A DNA stretch of 64,000 nt, taken from NCBI RefSeq assembly GCF_027627475.1, contig NZ_CP115484.1:681501-745500 (forward strand), given 5' to 3'. Made by a program: the position numbers and the translations under genes. This document shows positions 16,862 to 25,552 of this stretch, in pieces. The notes below the pieces were generated by a model. That model worked only from the letters and a program-made list of their open reading frames with translations, was not told the origin of the DNA and did no database searches. Origin of the DNA: Paenibacillus sp. SYP-B4298. GTDB taxonomy: Bacteria > Bacillota > Bacilli > Paenibacillales > Paenibacillaceae. Position 1 is the stretch's first letter; the number at the start of each line of letters is the position of its first letter.

Positions 16862-16871
16862 TCACCTCCTT
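16862..16871 (-). promoter_or_regulatory. Strong ribosome binding site with no AUG at the right distance
   Basis: AAGGAGGTGA on the minus strand. The only codon in the M23 frame at a suitable distance is CTG (16855-16853). A second frame offers an ATG at 16841, 23 bases away, which would encode a 45-residue Cys-rich peptide (CTTCTACSTCNF) overlapping the M23 start. Which one is translated cannot be settled by reading. Confidence 0.55.
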
Positions 16872-16977
16872 GCTGTTAGTTATCATTTGCAACTCATTGG
16901 ATTTTATCCGATTCATGTTATAATGGGGAGAGAAATTTAAAACTCGGGCGCTGCATGCGCTTGCTCAGGAAGCAGGT

Positions 16978-17880
16978 ATGCCTTTCATGAAGACGAAACA
17001 AAGAGAGCCGCTGGCCAAGCCTGACTGGCTTCGTATAAAGCTTACGACCGACGGAAACTATGCTGAATTGAAAGAAATGATGCGCTCCAAGACGCTCCAT
17101 AGTGTCTGTGAGGAAGCGCGTTGCCCGAATATCTATGAGTGCTGGGCGAACAGAACGGCTACCTTTATGATTCTTGGCGATACATGTACTCGCGCCTGCC
17201 GGTTCTGCGCAGTCAAGACGGGCATGCCTACGGAGCTGGATCTACAGGAGCCGGAGCGTGTGGCGGAAGCTGCTGAGCAGATGGGATTGCGCCATTGTGT
17301 AGTGACATCGGTAGCTCGGGACGATCTGAAGGATGGAGGCGCGTCAATCTTCGTAGGGACGATTCATGCGATTCGCAAGCGCTTGCCGCTGTGCAGTGTA
17401 GAAGTGCTGATTCCTGATTTTCTTGGCAATTGGGACGCGTTGCAGGCGGTGATGGATGCCAAGCCGGATATTCTCAATCACAATATCGAGACGGTTGCCC
17501 GTCTCTCTGATCGGGTGAGGGCGAAGGCCAAATATGCGCGTTCGCTGGAGCTGCTTCGCCGGGCGAAGGAGATGCAGCCGAATATTCCGACGAAATCCAG
17601 CATCATGCTAGGGCTTGGCGAGGAGTGGGATGAGATTTTGCAGGCGATGGACGACCTGCGCGCTGTCGATTGCAATATTTTGACGCTTGGTCAATATTTG
17701 CAGCCTACGCAAAGCCATATTGCCATTGAGCGCTATGTGCACCCGGATGAGTTCGCCAAGCTGAAGCAGGAGGGACTGGCTCGTGGCTTCAGTCACGTCG
17801 AGTCCGCTCCATTGGTACGCAGCTCCTACCATGCGCATGAGCAGGTTCAGTCTGCGTCCCAGGCTCAGACCGCAACCTAA
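16978..17880 (+). CDS. lipA: Lipoyl synthase
   Basis: A 300-residue radical SAM enzyme. It inserts two sulfurs at C6 and C8 of octanoyl groups bound to lipoyl domains of 2-oxoacid dehydrogenases and GcvH. Both iron-sulfur motifs are present: the auxiliary cluster site [13 protein letters not shown] near residue 40 and the radical SAM site CTRACRFC near residue 70. The later SIMLGLGEE and QYLQPTQSH segments and the closing RSSYHA, whose Ser ligates the auxiliary cluster, are also typical. Length is normal. The yutD-like gene follows at 20 bases, the same order as in Bacillus. An alternative ATG lies three codons in. Confidence 0.96.
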   Translation: MPFMKTKQREPLAKPDWLRIKLTTDGNYAELKEMMRSKTLHSVCEEARCPNIYECWANRTATFMILGDTCTRACRFCAVKTGMPTELDLQEPERVAEAAEQMGLRHCVVTSVARDDLKDGGASIFVGTIHAIRKRLPLCSVEVLIPDFLGNWDALQAVMDAKPDILNHNIETVARLSDRVRAKAKYARSLELLRRAKEMQPNIPTKSSIMLGLGEEWDEILQAMDDLRAVDCNILTLGQYLQPTQSHIAIERYVHPDEFAKLKQEGLARGFSHVESAPLVRSSYHAHEQVQSASQAQTAT

Positions 17881-17899
17881 TAACGAAGGAGGGGAAGCT

Positions 17900-19360
17900 T
17901 TGATTCAAGTTGGCGGCAGATCATATGAATTGTTATATGAGCACAAGAACGCTTGGAATGCCGAAGCTTTCCGCAACCGATACAGTGACGTGCTGGAACG
18001 ATATGACTATATTATCGGGGACTGGGGCTATAATCAGCTTCGGCTGAAGGGTTTTTTCAAGGATGGGCATCCTAAGGCTGGCAAGGATTCCAGTTATTCA
18101 TCCATCGTGGATTATATTAATGAATATTGCAATTTTGGCTGTGCCTACTTCATGCTGCAGAAGCTGCCATCTCCCAAGAAGCAGCCTGGCGACGGTGCCG
18201 GCGGGGATCATTCCCGAGACGAACTGCAGGATGAGGCGCATGAGACGCAGCTCGGCGATGAGGATGGCGTGGCGGAATCCTTGCCTGCGCGGCAGGATCA
18301 CGCCAGGGAGGCTCGCGGCGCGGCAGAGCCTAATGAGTCCCTGCAAGCTGACGATGCGGCGGCTTCCGAAGCCGGGAAGGAATCACCTCAGTTGGAGCAC
18401 AGCATAGCCGAGCGTGTGCTGACTAAGGAGATGCCTGAGCGTGCGGAGCAGCATGACACTGATTCGTCTGATGCAGCTCAAGCTTCGCCTGGGCAAGATC
18501 AGTCTGATGGTAAAGAGGAAGCGCACGATGTCGCTACGGCTGTACACGCCGGAGGAACTGAGCGCGAGGAAGCACAGTCCGTAGCTATTAAGGGAATCGA
18601 TCGCGAATTGAACCAGAGCGGACGCCCTGGACGTAACCTCCGCGACCCCTTTCACGGCGGAGCAGACAGGAAGCCAGATCAGGCTTCGGCCGCCGATAAA
18701 GCGGAGCCCGTGAATGACCATACGGCGCAGCATGGCGGGCACAAGGACGCGGGCAGAGAACAAGGACAACGGAACAGGAGCAGGATGAGAGATACTGCTG
18801 CTGATTCCGTGTCAGGCGGCGGAAGGAGCAGTGGCTCTTATGGCGCCCGAGGTAGAGATGGGGGGCAGCCGTCTGCGAAGCAAGCGGACAAGCATGCCGC
18901 ATCCCAGCACAAGAGCTTGAATAAGGAAGCTCGTGGAGTCGAAGGGCGAGAGCGAGGAAAGTCCGCCCCTCATACCGCTGCAAGAGAAGTATCCGGTGAG
19001 CCAAGCGCGGGGTCAACCGCCAGGCAGACTGCTCATGAGGCTGGAGCTGTCAAGCCTTCCAGCCGCGAGCCATCTGCCAGGGAGAGCGGCAGACGCGAGG
19101 CGACCCAGGATAGGGGGCAGCACAGAGTGTCCCAGCCGGGCAAGAATACTTCATCTGACAAGGATTCAACCGCTAGTGCGCGCGGCTTTGGCAGAGATAA
19201 GCAGCGGCCTGCCGGCTTCTCCAAGGGAAAGGACAGGGGGCAGGCTCGTGATGTCCAGCGTGACCGCGGTGACAGCGAAGGTCGGCCCAAGCCTAAGGAT
19301 ATGAAGCAGCAGCCATCGACATCCCGTGAAGCTGTAAAAACCGGCGATACCCCTCAATAG
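17900..19360 (+). CDS. yutD: YutD-family protein with a long disordered tail
   Basis: The start is the TTG at 17900, behind GAAGGAGGGG; the frame is open further back only because it overlaps lipA. Residues 1-95 are a full YutD domain: YELLYEHKNAWNAEAFRNRY, DYIIGDWGYNQLRLKGFF and YINEYCNFGCAYFMLQKLP. YutD is a small conserved protein of unknown role, normally about 100 residues and next to lipA. Here about 390 residues follow that are almost entirely Gln, Glu, Asp, Ser, Arg, Gly and Ala, with no hydrophobic core: acidic first, then Arg/Gly/Lys-rich toward the end (GRDKQRPAGFSKGKDRGQ). This tail should be disordered, changing from net acidic to net basic. A terminator overlaps the stop codon. 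Confidence 0.88.
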   Translation: MIQVGGRSYELLYEHKNAWNAEAFRNRYSDVLERYDYIIGDWGYNQLRLKGFFKDGHPKAGKDSSYSSIVDYINEYCNFGCAYFMLQKLPSPKKQPGDGAGGDHSRDELQDEAHETQLGDEDGVAESLPARQDHAREARGAAEPNESLQADDAAASEAGKESPQLEHSIAERVLTKEMPERAEQHDTDSSDAAQASPGQDQSDGKEEAHDVATAVHAGGTEREEAQSVAIKGIDRELNQSGRPGRNLRDPFHGGADRKPDQASAADKAEPVNDHTAQHGGHKDAGREQGQRNRSRMRDTAADSVSGGGRSSGSYGARGRDGGQPSAKQADKHAASQHKSLNKEARGVEGRERGKSAPHTAAREVSGEPSAGSTARQTAHEAGAVKPSSREPSARESGRREATQDRGQHRVSQPGKNTSSDKDSTASARGFGRDKQRPAGFSKGKDRGQARDVQRDRGDSEGRPKPKDMKQQPSTSREAVKTGDTPQ

Positions 19361-19380
19361 GGGTCGCCGGTTTTATTTAT
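19336..19380 (+). terminator. Terminator overlapping the end of yutD
   Basis: AAAACCGGCGATACCCC pairs with GGGGTCGCCGGTTTT around a short loop, followed by ATTTATT. The last codons of yutD form the left arm. Confidence 0.9.
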
Positions 19381-19541
19381 TCTTGAATTTATAAGTGTTC
19401 TTACCTCATATGGTCTTCTAAATCTGAATGTAAGCGAAACGAGGCTTGCTCCCCAATGGTCGGCAGCAACCATCTACGCTTGTGGGCGCTTGCGTGCTGC
19501 CGTTAATGTGCTGCTATCGTGGCTGGAGACGAGTGTTGTGT

Positions 19542-20042
19542 CTAACGGTTGTTAATATTTTCGGGATACAGATCATGGTTCATGAGCCGATGCTCGGCCA
19601 TCGCCTCAAATCGGGTTCCCGGCTGACCCCAATTGCAATACGGATCGATCGAGATGCCGCCGCGCGGCGTGAATTTCCCCCAGATCTCGATGTATCGCGG
19701 ATTCATTAAGGAAATCAGATCGTTCATTATGGTATTGATGCAATCCTCATGAAAGTCGCCGTGATTGCGAAAGCTGAACAGGTACAGCTTGAGCGATTTG
19801 CTCTCGACCATCAGCCGATCCGGGATATAGGAGATATAGATGGCGGCAAAATCAGGCTGCCCTGTCATCGGACACAGGCTAGTGAACTCTGGACAATTGA
19901 ACTTGACCATATAATCCCGATTCGGATGCTTATTCTCGAATGTCTCCAGCAATTCAGGCGAATAGGTGCTTGGATACACCGTCCCCTGATTTCCGAGCAG
20001 GCTAATGCCCTCCAGCTCTTGCTTTGTTCTTCCTTGGGTCAT
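19542..20042 (-). CDS. queF: PreQ0 reductase QueF (NADPH-dependent 7-cyano-7-deazaguanine reductase)
   Basis: A 166-residue enzyme of the short, YkvM-like QueF class. It reduces the nitrile of preQ0 to the amine of preQ1, the last step before insertion into tRNA. The catalytic region [19 protein letters not shown] supplies the Cys that forms a thioimide with preQ0, followed by the QueF motif [20 protein letters not shown] for NADPH binding. The ATG at 20042 follows AAGGAAG; the frame is open upstream without a better site. It is the last gene of queC-queD-queE-queF, after an 85-base gap behind queE. Confidence 0.95.
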   Translation of the reverse strand: MTQGRTKQELEGISLLGNQGTVYPSTYSPELLETFENKHPNRDYMVKFNCPEFTSLCPMTGQPDFAAIYISYIPDRLMVESKSLKLYLFSFRNHGDFHEDCINTIMNDLISLMNPRYIEIWGKFTPRGGISIDPYCNWGQPGTRFEAMAEHRLMNHDLYPENINNR

Positions 20043-20127
20043 GTATGTTTCCTTCCTTTCCTTTTCCTTCCCATCCCACATGCCTATCGATATGAGATAT
20101 ACACACCCTCGCAACCCGTCGCGAAGG

Positions 20128-20856
20128 CTAGACGCCGCGTTTGTTGCCCCATAGCCAGGTATGAAGCTGCGGCAGCACACTGACTTGGCGCAACTGCGGG
20201 GTGCTCATGATTCGTTCAACCCATTGTTCGTAACGAGCTAACTGGCGCAGCAGCAGCTTGCCGTTATCCGCTTCGCTCAGATCGTCATTGCCGGCTTGTA
20301 CATAGAACGGCAACGACGGGTAGCGCTGATGCACCTGGATGGCATACTCCAGGTCGGCCTCATCGAATAGAACCACTTTAAGACTCACATCCGGGTGAGA
20401 GCTAGAGACAAGTCGTCCGATCAGGTCGTCAAGCACGCCCCAATCGGTCTGCATCCCCGAGCTGGGTGGCTTCGGCGAGATCGTCAATTGGTCGATCTGC
20501 AGAAACCACTCCTGCCAGCGGCTGCCCTGTGTCTCGAGCGCAACCTCTATCTGATGGCGATGCAGCACGTCAACCAGCTCGCCCAGATGCTTCAACAGCG
20601 CCGGATTGCCGCCGGAGAGCGTCACATGTCCACAGCCTTGGGCATCCAGCAGCAGCAGCCGTTCCATAATGTCCGAGGTGCTGAGCCACTCGATCTCCTC
20701 CTTGCCGGTACCGTCCCAGGTGAAGGCGGAATCGCACCAGCTACAGCTATAGTCACAGCCGGCGGTGCGCACGAACATCGTCTTGCGGCCGATGACCCGT
20801 CCTTCGCCCTGAATCGTAGGCCCGAAGATTTCCATCACCGGAAAGCGTGCAGTCAT
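20128..20856 (-). CDS. queE: 7-carboxy-7-deazaguanine synthase QueE
   Basis: A 242-residue radical SAM enzyme that turns 6-carboxy-tetrahydropterin into 7-carboxy-7-deazaguanine. The start ([19 protein letters not shown]) is set by homology and by overlap with the end of queD. The cluster motif is [12 protein letters not shown] (CxxxCxxC) and the SAM-binding GGNPAL follows about 55 residues later. The Bacillus-type enzyme is the same size. Translational coupling to queD is likely because the start codon overlaps the queD stop region. Confidence 0.94.
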   Translation of the reverse strand: MTARFPVMEIFGPTIQGEGRVIGRKTMFVRTAGCDYSCSWCDSAFTWDGTGKEEIEWLSTSDIMERLLLLDAQGCGHVTLSGGNPALLKHLGELVDVLHRHQIEVALETQGSRWQEWFLQIDQLTISPKPPSSGMQTDWGVLDDLIGRLVSSSHPDVSLKVVLFDEADLEYAIQVHQRYPSLPFYVQAGNDDLSEADNGKLLLRQLARYEQWVERIMSTPQLRQVSVLPQLHTWLWGNKRGV

Positions 20857-21290
20857 AGCGCCACCTCGCGCTTGGGACGATAGATCACGTAGCTGGTGGG
20901 TGTCTCCCGCAAATACACCTGAACACACACGGGCTGATGCGGCAGCGTGTCCAGATGCGCCTGAACCAGCTCGGCGATGACCCGAGCCAGCATCTCTGAG
21001 CTAGGGAACGGCCCCGCTGGCTCATCACTGAAGCGTTCATCTTCATTAAGCAGCGTATGATCGAAGCGGTCATGGATCAGACGCTTGATCACTGCAAAGT
21101 TAACCAGAAAGCCGAGCGCGTCCAGTTGGTCGCCGGCAATCGTAATATTAGCGAAGTAGGTATGGCCATGCAGTTGGCGGCACTTCCCCGCCTTATCGCT
21201 CGGGATATAGTGAGCTGCTGCAAACTGCACATCCTTGTTCAGCTCATAGCAATAGGGATGGGAGACGGAAGGATAAAGCTGCTGGATCAT
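20853..21290 (-). CDS. queD: 6-carboxy-5,6,7,8-tetrahydropterin synthase QueD
   Basis: A 145-residue member of the 6-pyruvoyl-tetrahydropterin synthase family. It converts 7,8-dihydroneopterin triphosphate to 6-carboxy-tetrahydropterin. Zinc ligands are visible as the His in FAAAHYIPS and the two His of QLHGHTY; the catalytic Cys is in KCRQLHGH. The ATG at 21290 overlaps the queC stop (ATGA), which sets the start and indicates coupling. Upstream gene is queC, downstream gene queE. Confidence 0.94.
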   Translation of the reverse strand: MIQQLYPSVSHPYCYELNKDVQFAAAHYIPSDKAGKCRQLHGHTYFANITIAGDQLDALGFLVNFAVIKRLIHDRFDHTLLNEDERFSDEPAGPFPSSEMLARVIAELVQAHLDTLPHQPVCVQVYLRETPTSYVIYRPKREVAL

Positions 21291-21958
21291 TGCGCTCCCC
21301 CTCCTGACTTGCCAAGCATGTAGCGCTGCAGCCCTTGATTGCGCAGCTTGCAGGCAGGGCATTCTCCGCAGCCATCTCCGATGATGCCGTTATAGCAGGT
21401 TAGGGTATGCTCACGGATGTAATCGAGCGCCCCCAGCTCATCGGCCAGCGCCCATGTCGCCGCTTTGTCCAGCCACATGAGCGGTGTCTCGATGACGAAG
21501 AAGTAGTCCATCGATAGATTCAGCGTGACGTTCAGCGATTTGATGAAGACGTCCCTGCAATCCGGATAGCCGCTAAAGTCGGTCTCACAGACGCCTGTAA
21601 TAATGTGATGTGCCCCGCGCTGCTTGGCCAGCACAGCGGCAAAGGACAGGAACAGCAGATTGCGTCCATCGACAAAGGTTGTGGGCAAGCTGCCCTCTGT
21701 GGCTTCAATCGCAATATCCTCTCGTGTCAGCGCATTAGGAGCGAGCTGGTTCAGCAGAGACAAGTCCAGCACATGGTGGACGATTCCGCAATGGCTGGCG
21801 ATCTCCGCTGCGCATTCCAGCTCCTGCTTGTGGCGCTGCCCGTAGTTGAAGGTGACCGCCTCGACCTCTCGATAGCGCTGTATCGCCCATAAGAGGCAGG
21901 TCGTACTGTCTTGTCCGCCGCTAAACACAACGATTGCTTTTTCATCCCGCTTGTTCAC
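21287..21958 (-). CDS. queC: 7-cyano-7-deazaguanine synthase QueC
   Basis: A 223-residue ATP-dependent nitrile-forming enzyme that makes preQ0 from 7-carboxy-7-deazaguanine and ammonia. The PP-loop [13 protein letters not shown] lies near the N terminus and the zinc site [11 protein letters not shown] near the C terminus. The start is the GTG at 21958, nine bases after AAAGGAGAA; the frame is open upstream but runs through the terminator and toward the riboswitch. It is the first gene of the preQ1-controlled operon. Confidence 0.94.
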   Translation of the reverse strand: MNKRDEKAIVVFSGGQDSTTCLLWAIQRYREVEAVTFNYGQRHKQELECAAEIASHCGIVHHVLDLSLLNQLAPNALTREDIAIEATEGSLPTTFVDGRNLLFLSFAAVLAKQRGAHHIITGVCETDFSGYPDCRDVFIKSLNVTLNLSMDYFFVIETPLMWLDKAATWALADELGALDYIREHTLTCYNGIIGDGCGECPACKLRNQGLQRYMLGKSGGGAQ

Positions 21959-21982
21959 TTGCTTCGATTCTCCTTTGTACAG

Positions 21983-22009
21983 AAAAAAACGGCATCCCAA
22001 GGACACCGT
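21983..22009 (-). terminator. Terminator of the preQ1 riboswitch
   Basis: On the minus strand ACGGTGTCC pairs with GGATGCCGT around a three-base loop (with G-U pairs) and is followed by seven U. It lies between the aptamer and queC, so preQ1 binding is expected to end transcription early. Confidence 0.85.
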
Positions 22010-22016
22010 CTCTCCT

Positions 22017-22050
22017 TAGTTTTTTATAGAGGGTAGCTAAAAAACCTCTC
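22017..22050 (-). promoter_or_regulatory. PreQ1 class I riboswitch
   Basis: On the minus strand the 34 bases follow the class I preQ1 aptamer: a GAGAGGTT P1 arm, a T-rich loop, the conserved TAGCTACCCTCT that closes P1, then the A-rich tail TATAAAAAACTAA that folds back as a pseudoknot. This is the smallest common aptamer and normally represses queuosine genes when preQ1 is abundant. The genes behind it are exactly queCDEF. Confidence 0.95.
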
Positions 22051-22208
22051 CCGCGAGCTCGGGATTCATCTGCAACAGATGCCCGGAGCCGTCAGCGGAT
22101 TTCCTATGATACGCCCCAATGAATGGAGGCGTTAGTAGCCAATAACAGGTACTATAACATAATCCAACCTGTTTGTGTACTGGTAATTCTTATCGGCATC
22201 TTAATCAA

Positions 22209-23018
22209 TTAGCGTTCTCCCTCTGTCAGGTCATACCCGAGGAAGGCCTCTCTCACCCGATTCCAGAATGGGAACGGACGGTATCTGGCGAAGCAGATCT
22301 GGCTGCTGGAGACGCTGCAGCGAATCGCCTGGATGTCATCGCGCTGAATGTTCAGATGGTCAATGTTCAGCACCAGTCGCTGCTCCTTGCGCGAGATGAT
22401 GTCACAATGATGATGCTGAGGAAGAATGACCGAAGAGCCGAGCGTCCGGTATACCCGATTGTTGATCGAAGCAATCTCTGCAATCTGCAGCGACGGGATG
22501 GAGGGATGGATGATCGCGCCGCCGACACTCTTGTTATAGGCTGTACTGCCAGTCGGTGTCGAGATGACGATGCCGTCTCCCCGGAACATCTCGAACATCT
22601 CATCATTAACATTAATCTGCGCCACCAGCGTCCCATCGACTCCCTTGAGCGTGAACTCGTTCAGCGCCAGGTAGCTGATTGATCCTTCCGAGGTCTCGAC
22701 CTCAATCTGGGCGAGCGGGTAGAGAATGCGCTTGGGCGAGGCGGTAGCCATCAGCTCGACCAATTCGTCCAATTCATTGGCTTGCCAGTCGGCATAGAAG
22801 CCGAGATGACCCGTATGCACACCGATGAAGGCGACCTCCTGAATTCGGTGCAAGAAGGTATGAAAGGCATGCAGCAACGTCCCGTCTCCACCGATGGAGA
22901 TGACCATCTCCGGTGATTCGGAATCATGTACGAAGCCCTTGTCCGCCGCCAATTGGTGAAACCGCCCTGCAAGCTGCTCGGAAAGCTTGTCGCCACGGTC
23001 TAATAAAGCATATTTCAA
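22209..23018 (-). CDS. nadK: NAD kinase
   Basis: A 269-residue cytoplasmic enzyme phosphorylating NAD+ to NADP+. It has the diagnostic SIGGDGTLLHAFH with the catalytic Asp, the NVND(E)-like stretch INVNDEMFEMFRGDGIVIST, and the conserved PTGSTAYNKSVGGAIIHPSI. Length is typical of the Bacillus PpnK/NadK type. It lies just upstream of the que operon promoter region and downstream of ylbJ on the same strand; the 86-base gap makes an operon with ylbJ possible. Confidence 0.96.
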   Translation of the reverse strand: MKYALLDRGDKLSEQLAGRFHQLAADKGFVHDSESPEMVISIGGDGTLLHAFHTFLHRIQEVAFIGVHTGHLGFYADWQANELDELVELMATASPKRILYPLAQIEVETSEGSISYLALNEFTLKGVDGTLVAQINVNDEMFEMFRGDGIVISTPTGSTAYNKSVGGAIIHPSIPSLQIAEIASINNRVYRTLGSSVILPQHHHCDIISRKEQRLVLNIDHLNIQRDDIQAIRCSVSSSQICFARYRPFPFWNRVREAFLGYDLTEGER

Positions 23019-23104
23019 GTCGAATAGACTCCTTCCGTTACTTCATGTATATCTATGATGATAGCTGAAAATGGCATGGAATACAATGTTACATCCAAGG
23101 AATG

Positions 23105-24163
23105 TTACATGGAAGGTCCCATCCAGCCCCATAGTGCATAGACGAGCAGCGTGGCAATAAAGCCATGGATGAAGCGAGCGAGCAGGAACGGCTTGTAGCG
23201 CATCCCTGTCCGGCTGAGCAGGCTGACCACCTGCGCATGAACGGACAGTCCTCCCCACGATAGCACCCACGCTGCAATTGCGGTCTGATGCATCAGCAGG
23301 GCAGAGCCAGAGGCGGCTGTCTTCACTCCGAGCGTCACCTCGAATAATCCGTTGATAACAGCAGGACTGAGCGCCTCCGGCAAGCCGATCAGCGCGAATA
23401 CGGTCTGTACTAGCGTTGCCAGGATAGGAATAGCTCCAGCACTCGTCATCCCCTCCATCATCACCGAGAAGAAGACGACCAGCCCGCCGACAACCATCAT
23501 TAGCCGCAGCGCGGCTGCAATTGCATCGCTCAGCAACTGCCCAAGCGGGCGGCCGTCCGCCAGCCGGGCACGGTGCATGGCGGTAAGCGCCGCGGTTAGG
23601 CGTGGCTGGCCGGAGGCGGTGGAGGCCGGAGACGGTGCCTGCTCACTCCGGCCATGGAAGCGCATCAGCAGGCCGATCAGGATAGAGCCGCCATAGTGCG
23701 CGGATGCGAGCACAGGAACGAGCGCCGCGTTATGGAAGAACCCGACTGCAACAGCGCCAATGAGGAAGATCGGATCGGAGCTTGTCGTGAGTGCCACGAG
23801 CCGTTCTCCTTCGACGCGGCCGATCAGCTTTTGCTCATAGAGCTGAGCGGTCAGTCTAGCGCCGATCGGATAGCCGGCGACGAAGCCCATCGTCATCACG
23901 AAGCCGCCGCTGCCGGGAATGCGGAACAAAGGACGCATCATCGGATCAAGCAGCGTACCGAAGAAATGGACGATGCCGAAGCCGAGCAGCAGCTCAGAGA
24001 TGACGAAGAACGGGAAGAGTGCAGGGAATAGCACCTCCCACCAGATCGAGATGCCGCGTATGGCTGCGGTTAGTGAAGCTTGCGGGAACGAGGCCAGCAG
24101 CAATGTCAAGGCCAGCGCCCCGGCAGAGACGAGAGTAACCGGATGTAGCATGTAACGGAGCAT
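23105..24163 (-). CDS. ylbJ: Sporulation integral membrane protein YlbJ
   Basis: A 352-residue polytopic membrane protein. The ATG at 24163 follows AGGAGGG; the His-rich stretch upstream in the same frame lacks a ribosome site. Two gated halves of the nucleoside-recognition type are visible: GISIWWEVLFPALFPFFVIS, MGFVAGYPIGARLTAQLY, and later LMMVVGGLVVFFSVMMEGM. The GFVAGYPIGA and LVALTTSSDPIFLIGAVAVG signatures match YlbJ, a mother-cell membrane protein under sigma-E needed for heat-resistant spores. Transport substrate is unknown. Confidence 0.9.
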   Translation of the reverse strand: MLRYMLHPVTLVSAGALALTLLLASFPQASLTAAIRGISIWWEVLFPALFPFFVISELLLGFGIVHFFGTLLDPMMRPLFRIPGSGGFVMTMGFVAGYPIGARLTAQLYEQKLIGRVEGERLVALTTSSDPIFLIGAVAVGFFHNAALVPVLASAHYGGSILIGLLMRFHGRSEQAPSPASTASGQPRLTAALTAMHRARLADGRPLGQLLSDAIAAALRLMMVVGGLVVFFSVMMEGMTSAGAIPILATLVQTVFALIGLPEALSPAVINGLFEVTLGVKTAASGSALLMHQTAIAAWVLSWGGLSVHAQVVSLLSRTGMRYKPFLLARFIHGFIATLLVYALWGWMGPSM

Positions 24164-24365
24164 CGCTTGCCCTCCTGATCTGTGGGAGTGAGAGTGGACA
24201 TGTACTTCATCTATATGAACGCTGCGGGACAAATATCTCCATTTTATCCGCTTTATCCCCGAGGAGAAGTACGCTGAAGCAAGAGTACAGCTTTACCCGC
24301 CCAGTAGCTCAGGCAAGCCTTGGCAGGGAGGAGGAATGAGGGCAAGGCATTGTGCATAAAATTTT

Positions 24366-24379
24366 AGAAAACGCTTGCA
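24366..24379 (+). promoter_or_regulatory. cre-like site (CcpA) upstream of the small membrane peptide
   Basis: AGAAAACGCTTGCA matches the catabolite response element (TGWAANCGNTNWCA) at 12 of 14 positions as read by eye. A TACAAT -10-like element follows at about 24410 before the small ORF. The intergenic stretch 24164-24445 holds nothing else I can identify. Confidence 0.35.
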
Positions 24380-24445
24380 AAATCGGATGTGTTTTTACAG
24401 TGTATATGCTACAATAGAACTATACCGAGTGTAGGAGTGATGATA

Positions 24446-24538
24446 ATGAGCCTAATCGCTGGCATACTCGTTTGCTTGTTTGTATATGTAATCCGGCAGT
24501 CCCTCATGGAATCGGAAGAAGACTGGGGAAGCTACTGA
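24446..24538 (+). CDS. 30-residue single-pass membrane peptide
   Basis: The ORF starts at an ATG about nine bases after TAGGAG and encodes MSLIAGILVCLFVYVIRQSL followed by MESEEDWGSY. It has one hydrophobic helix (residues 3-16), then a short acidic cytoplasmic or external tail. It has its own promoter-like sequence and a strong terminator directly behind it, so it looks like a real monocistronic gene. I do not recognise a family. Confidence 0.6.
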   Translation: MSLIAGILVCLFVYVIRQSLMESEEDWGSY

Positions 24539-24567
24539 ACATAGATGCTGTATTGTGGTAATGAGGG

Positions 24568-24606
24568 ATGCTGTGCCTGCACAAGTGCGGGTACAGCATT
24601 TTTTTT
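24568..24606 (+). terminator. Terminator after the 30-residue peptide gene
   Basis: ATGCTGTGCCTGCA pairs with TGCGGGTACAGCAT around a short loop, followed by a run of T. It begins 30 bases after the peptide stop. Confidence 0.9.
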
Positions 24607-24784
24607 GATCGTGAGAAGGGTTCAGTGCGGCGGCTCATATTAGGCCAGGTATATAGACGATCTGCTTGCTAAAGGATTGGAATTGGAAGATAATTGAGGG
24701 GTGACGGCTGCCAAGGCAGCGCGCAGCCCCGCAGGTGCGGTAGCTATAGTATCATTACCTAATAGACAGGATGGAGGAAACGCG

Positions 24785-25072
24785 ATGTTTGGTAAATTGA
24801 ATGATTTGGCTGGAAAATTGGGCGTGGACTTGAACCATATTAAGCTGGATGAGGTATTAACGGATACGTTTATCAAAAACAATACGACCTTGAACACCGT
24901 AAAGGAATTCATCGAGAAGAGTGGGTTCGATGTTAGCAGCATTGTAGATTTTGACAAATTGCCGCTAGATAAGCTCGACAGCTTCGTGCGTTCCATCAGC
25001 CAGTTCGGCTCGTGGAAGGAGCTGCTCGCTAAGGCCGCAGGCAGCAAGCTTGGCGGATTCCTGAACTCCTAA
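24785..25072 (+). CDS. Small hypothetical protein, 95 residues
   Basis: The ATG at 24785 follows GGATGGAGGAAACGCG, which sets the start. The protein (MFGKLNDLAGKLGVDLNHIK, then repeated helical segments LNTVKEFIEKSGF, DVSSIVDFDKLPLDKLDSFV and LLAKAAGSKLGGFLNS) is helical, slightly acidic in the middle and without membrane segments or cysteines. I do not recognise a family. It stands alone; the MITE-like repeats start about 100 bases downstream. Confidence 0.7.
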   Translation: MFGKLNDLAGKLGVDLNHIKLDEVLTDTFIKNNTTLNTVKEFIEKSGFDVSSIVDFDKLPLDKLDSFVRSISQFGSWKELLAKAAGSKLGGFLNS

Positions 25073-25194
25073 ACGGAATGCTGGAGGGGATGCCTTGCAT
25101 CTGTCTGCGGCAGTCATGTAACGCGCAACTGGAGCGTGCAACGAACAAGCATAGGGAAATAGAACCAGGGTGTGTCTTCAAACTCCGAGGGGAG

Positions 25195-25361
25195 CTAGGT
25201 CGTGTCTGAACACCCGTTCAAGGGCATCTCTCCCCGCCTTTTCGCCCCATGCTGCGTTGCTTTTTCTTGACGTACCCCCGGTACGCCTGCGAAAAAGCGC
25301 CTTGCCTGGAACGAAAATTCGGCCAGATCTGTTCCGTTCAGAGTTTTCAGACACGCCCTAG
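25195..25361. repeat. MITE-like element, copy 1, flanked by CTAG
   Basis: About 167 bases with terminal inverted repeats: GTCGTGTCTGAAC at the left and GTTTTCAGACACGCC at the right, both next to CTAG, a possible target duplication. Inside lies GACGTACCCCCGGTACGCC, itself a small palindrome. No protein of its own. A 28-base stretch just left of it (25167-25194, GGTGTGTCTTCAAACTC) resembles another copy's end, as if copy 1 had inserted into an older one. Confidence 0.6.
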
Positions 25362-25495
25362 TGTTATCGAATTTCCGTTCTGGCAAGGCATGCTCTCTCA
25401 GGCGTACCTGGAGGTACGTCAAGAGGAACGCCACGCAGCACAGGGCGAAGAGGCGGTAAACGGTTCCCCTTGAGCGGGTTGGAGGACACGCCTAG
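25358..25495. repeat. MITE-like element, copy 2, inverted relative to copy 1
   Basis: About 138 bases that read, on the opposite strand, as a diverged version of copy 1: GGCGTGTCCTCC at the outer end next to CTAG, TCTTGACGTACCTCCAGGTA in the middle, then GCCTTGCCAGAACGGAAATT. It shares the central CTAG with copy 1, so together they make a roughly 300-base imperfect inverted repeat. Confidence 0.55.
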
Positions 25496-25500
25496 ACGAA

Positions 25501-25532
25501 GGCCAATCGTTCTGTAACGGAACGATTGGCCT
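25501..25532 (-). terminator. Hairpin at the end of the carboxylesterase gene
   Basis: A perfect 12-base stem GGCCAATCGTTC / GAACGATTGGCC with a seven-base loop, 21 bases beyond the esterase stop. There is no clear T-run, so termination strength is uncertain. Confidence 0.55.
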
Positions 25533-25552
25533 AAGCTTAATATCTGTCTGCC

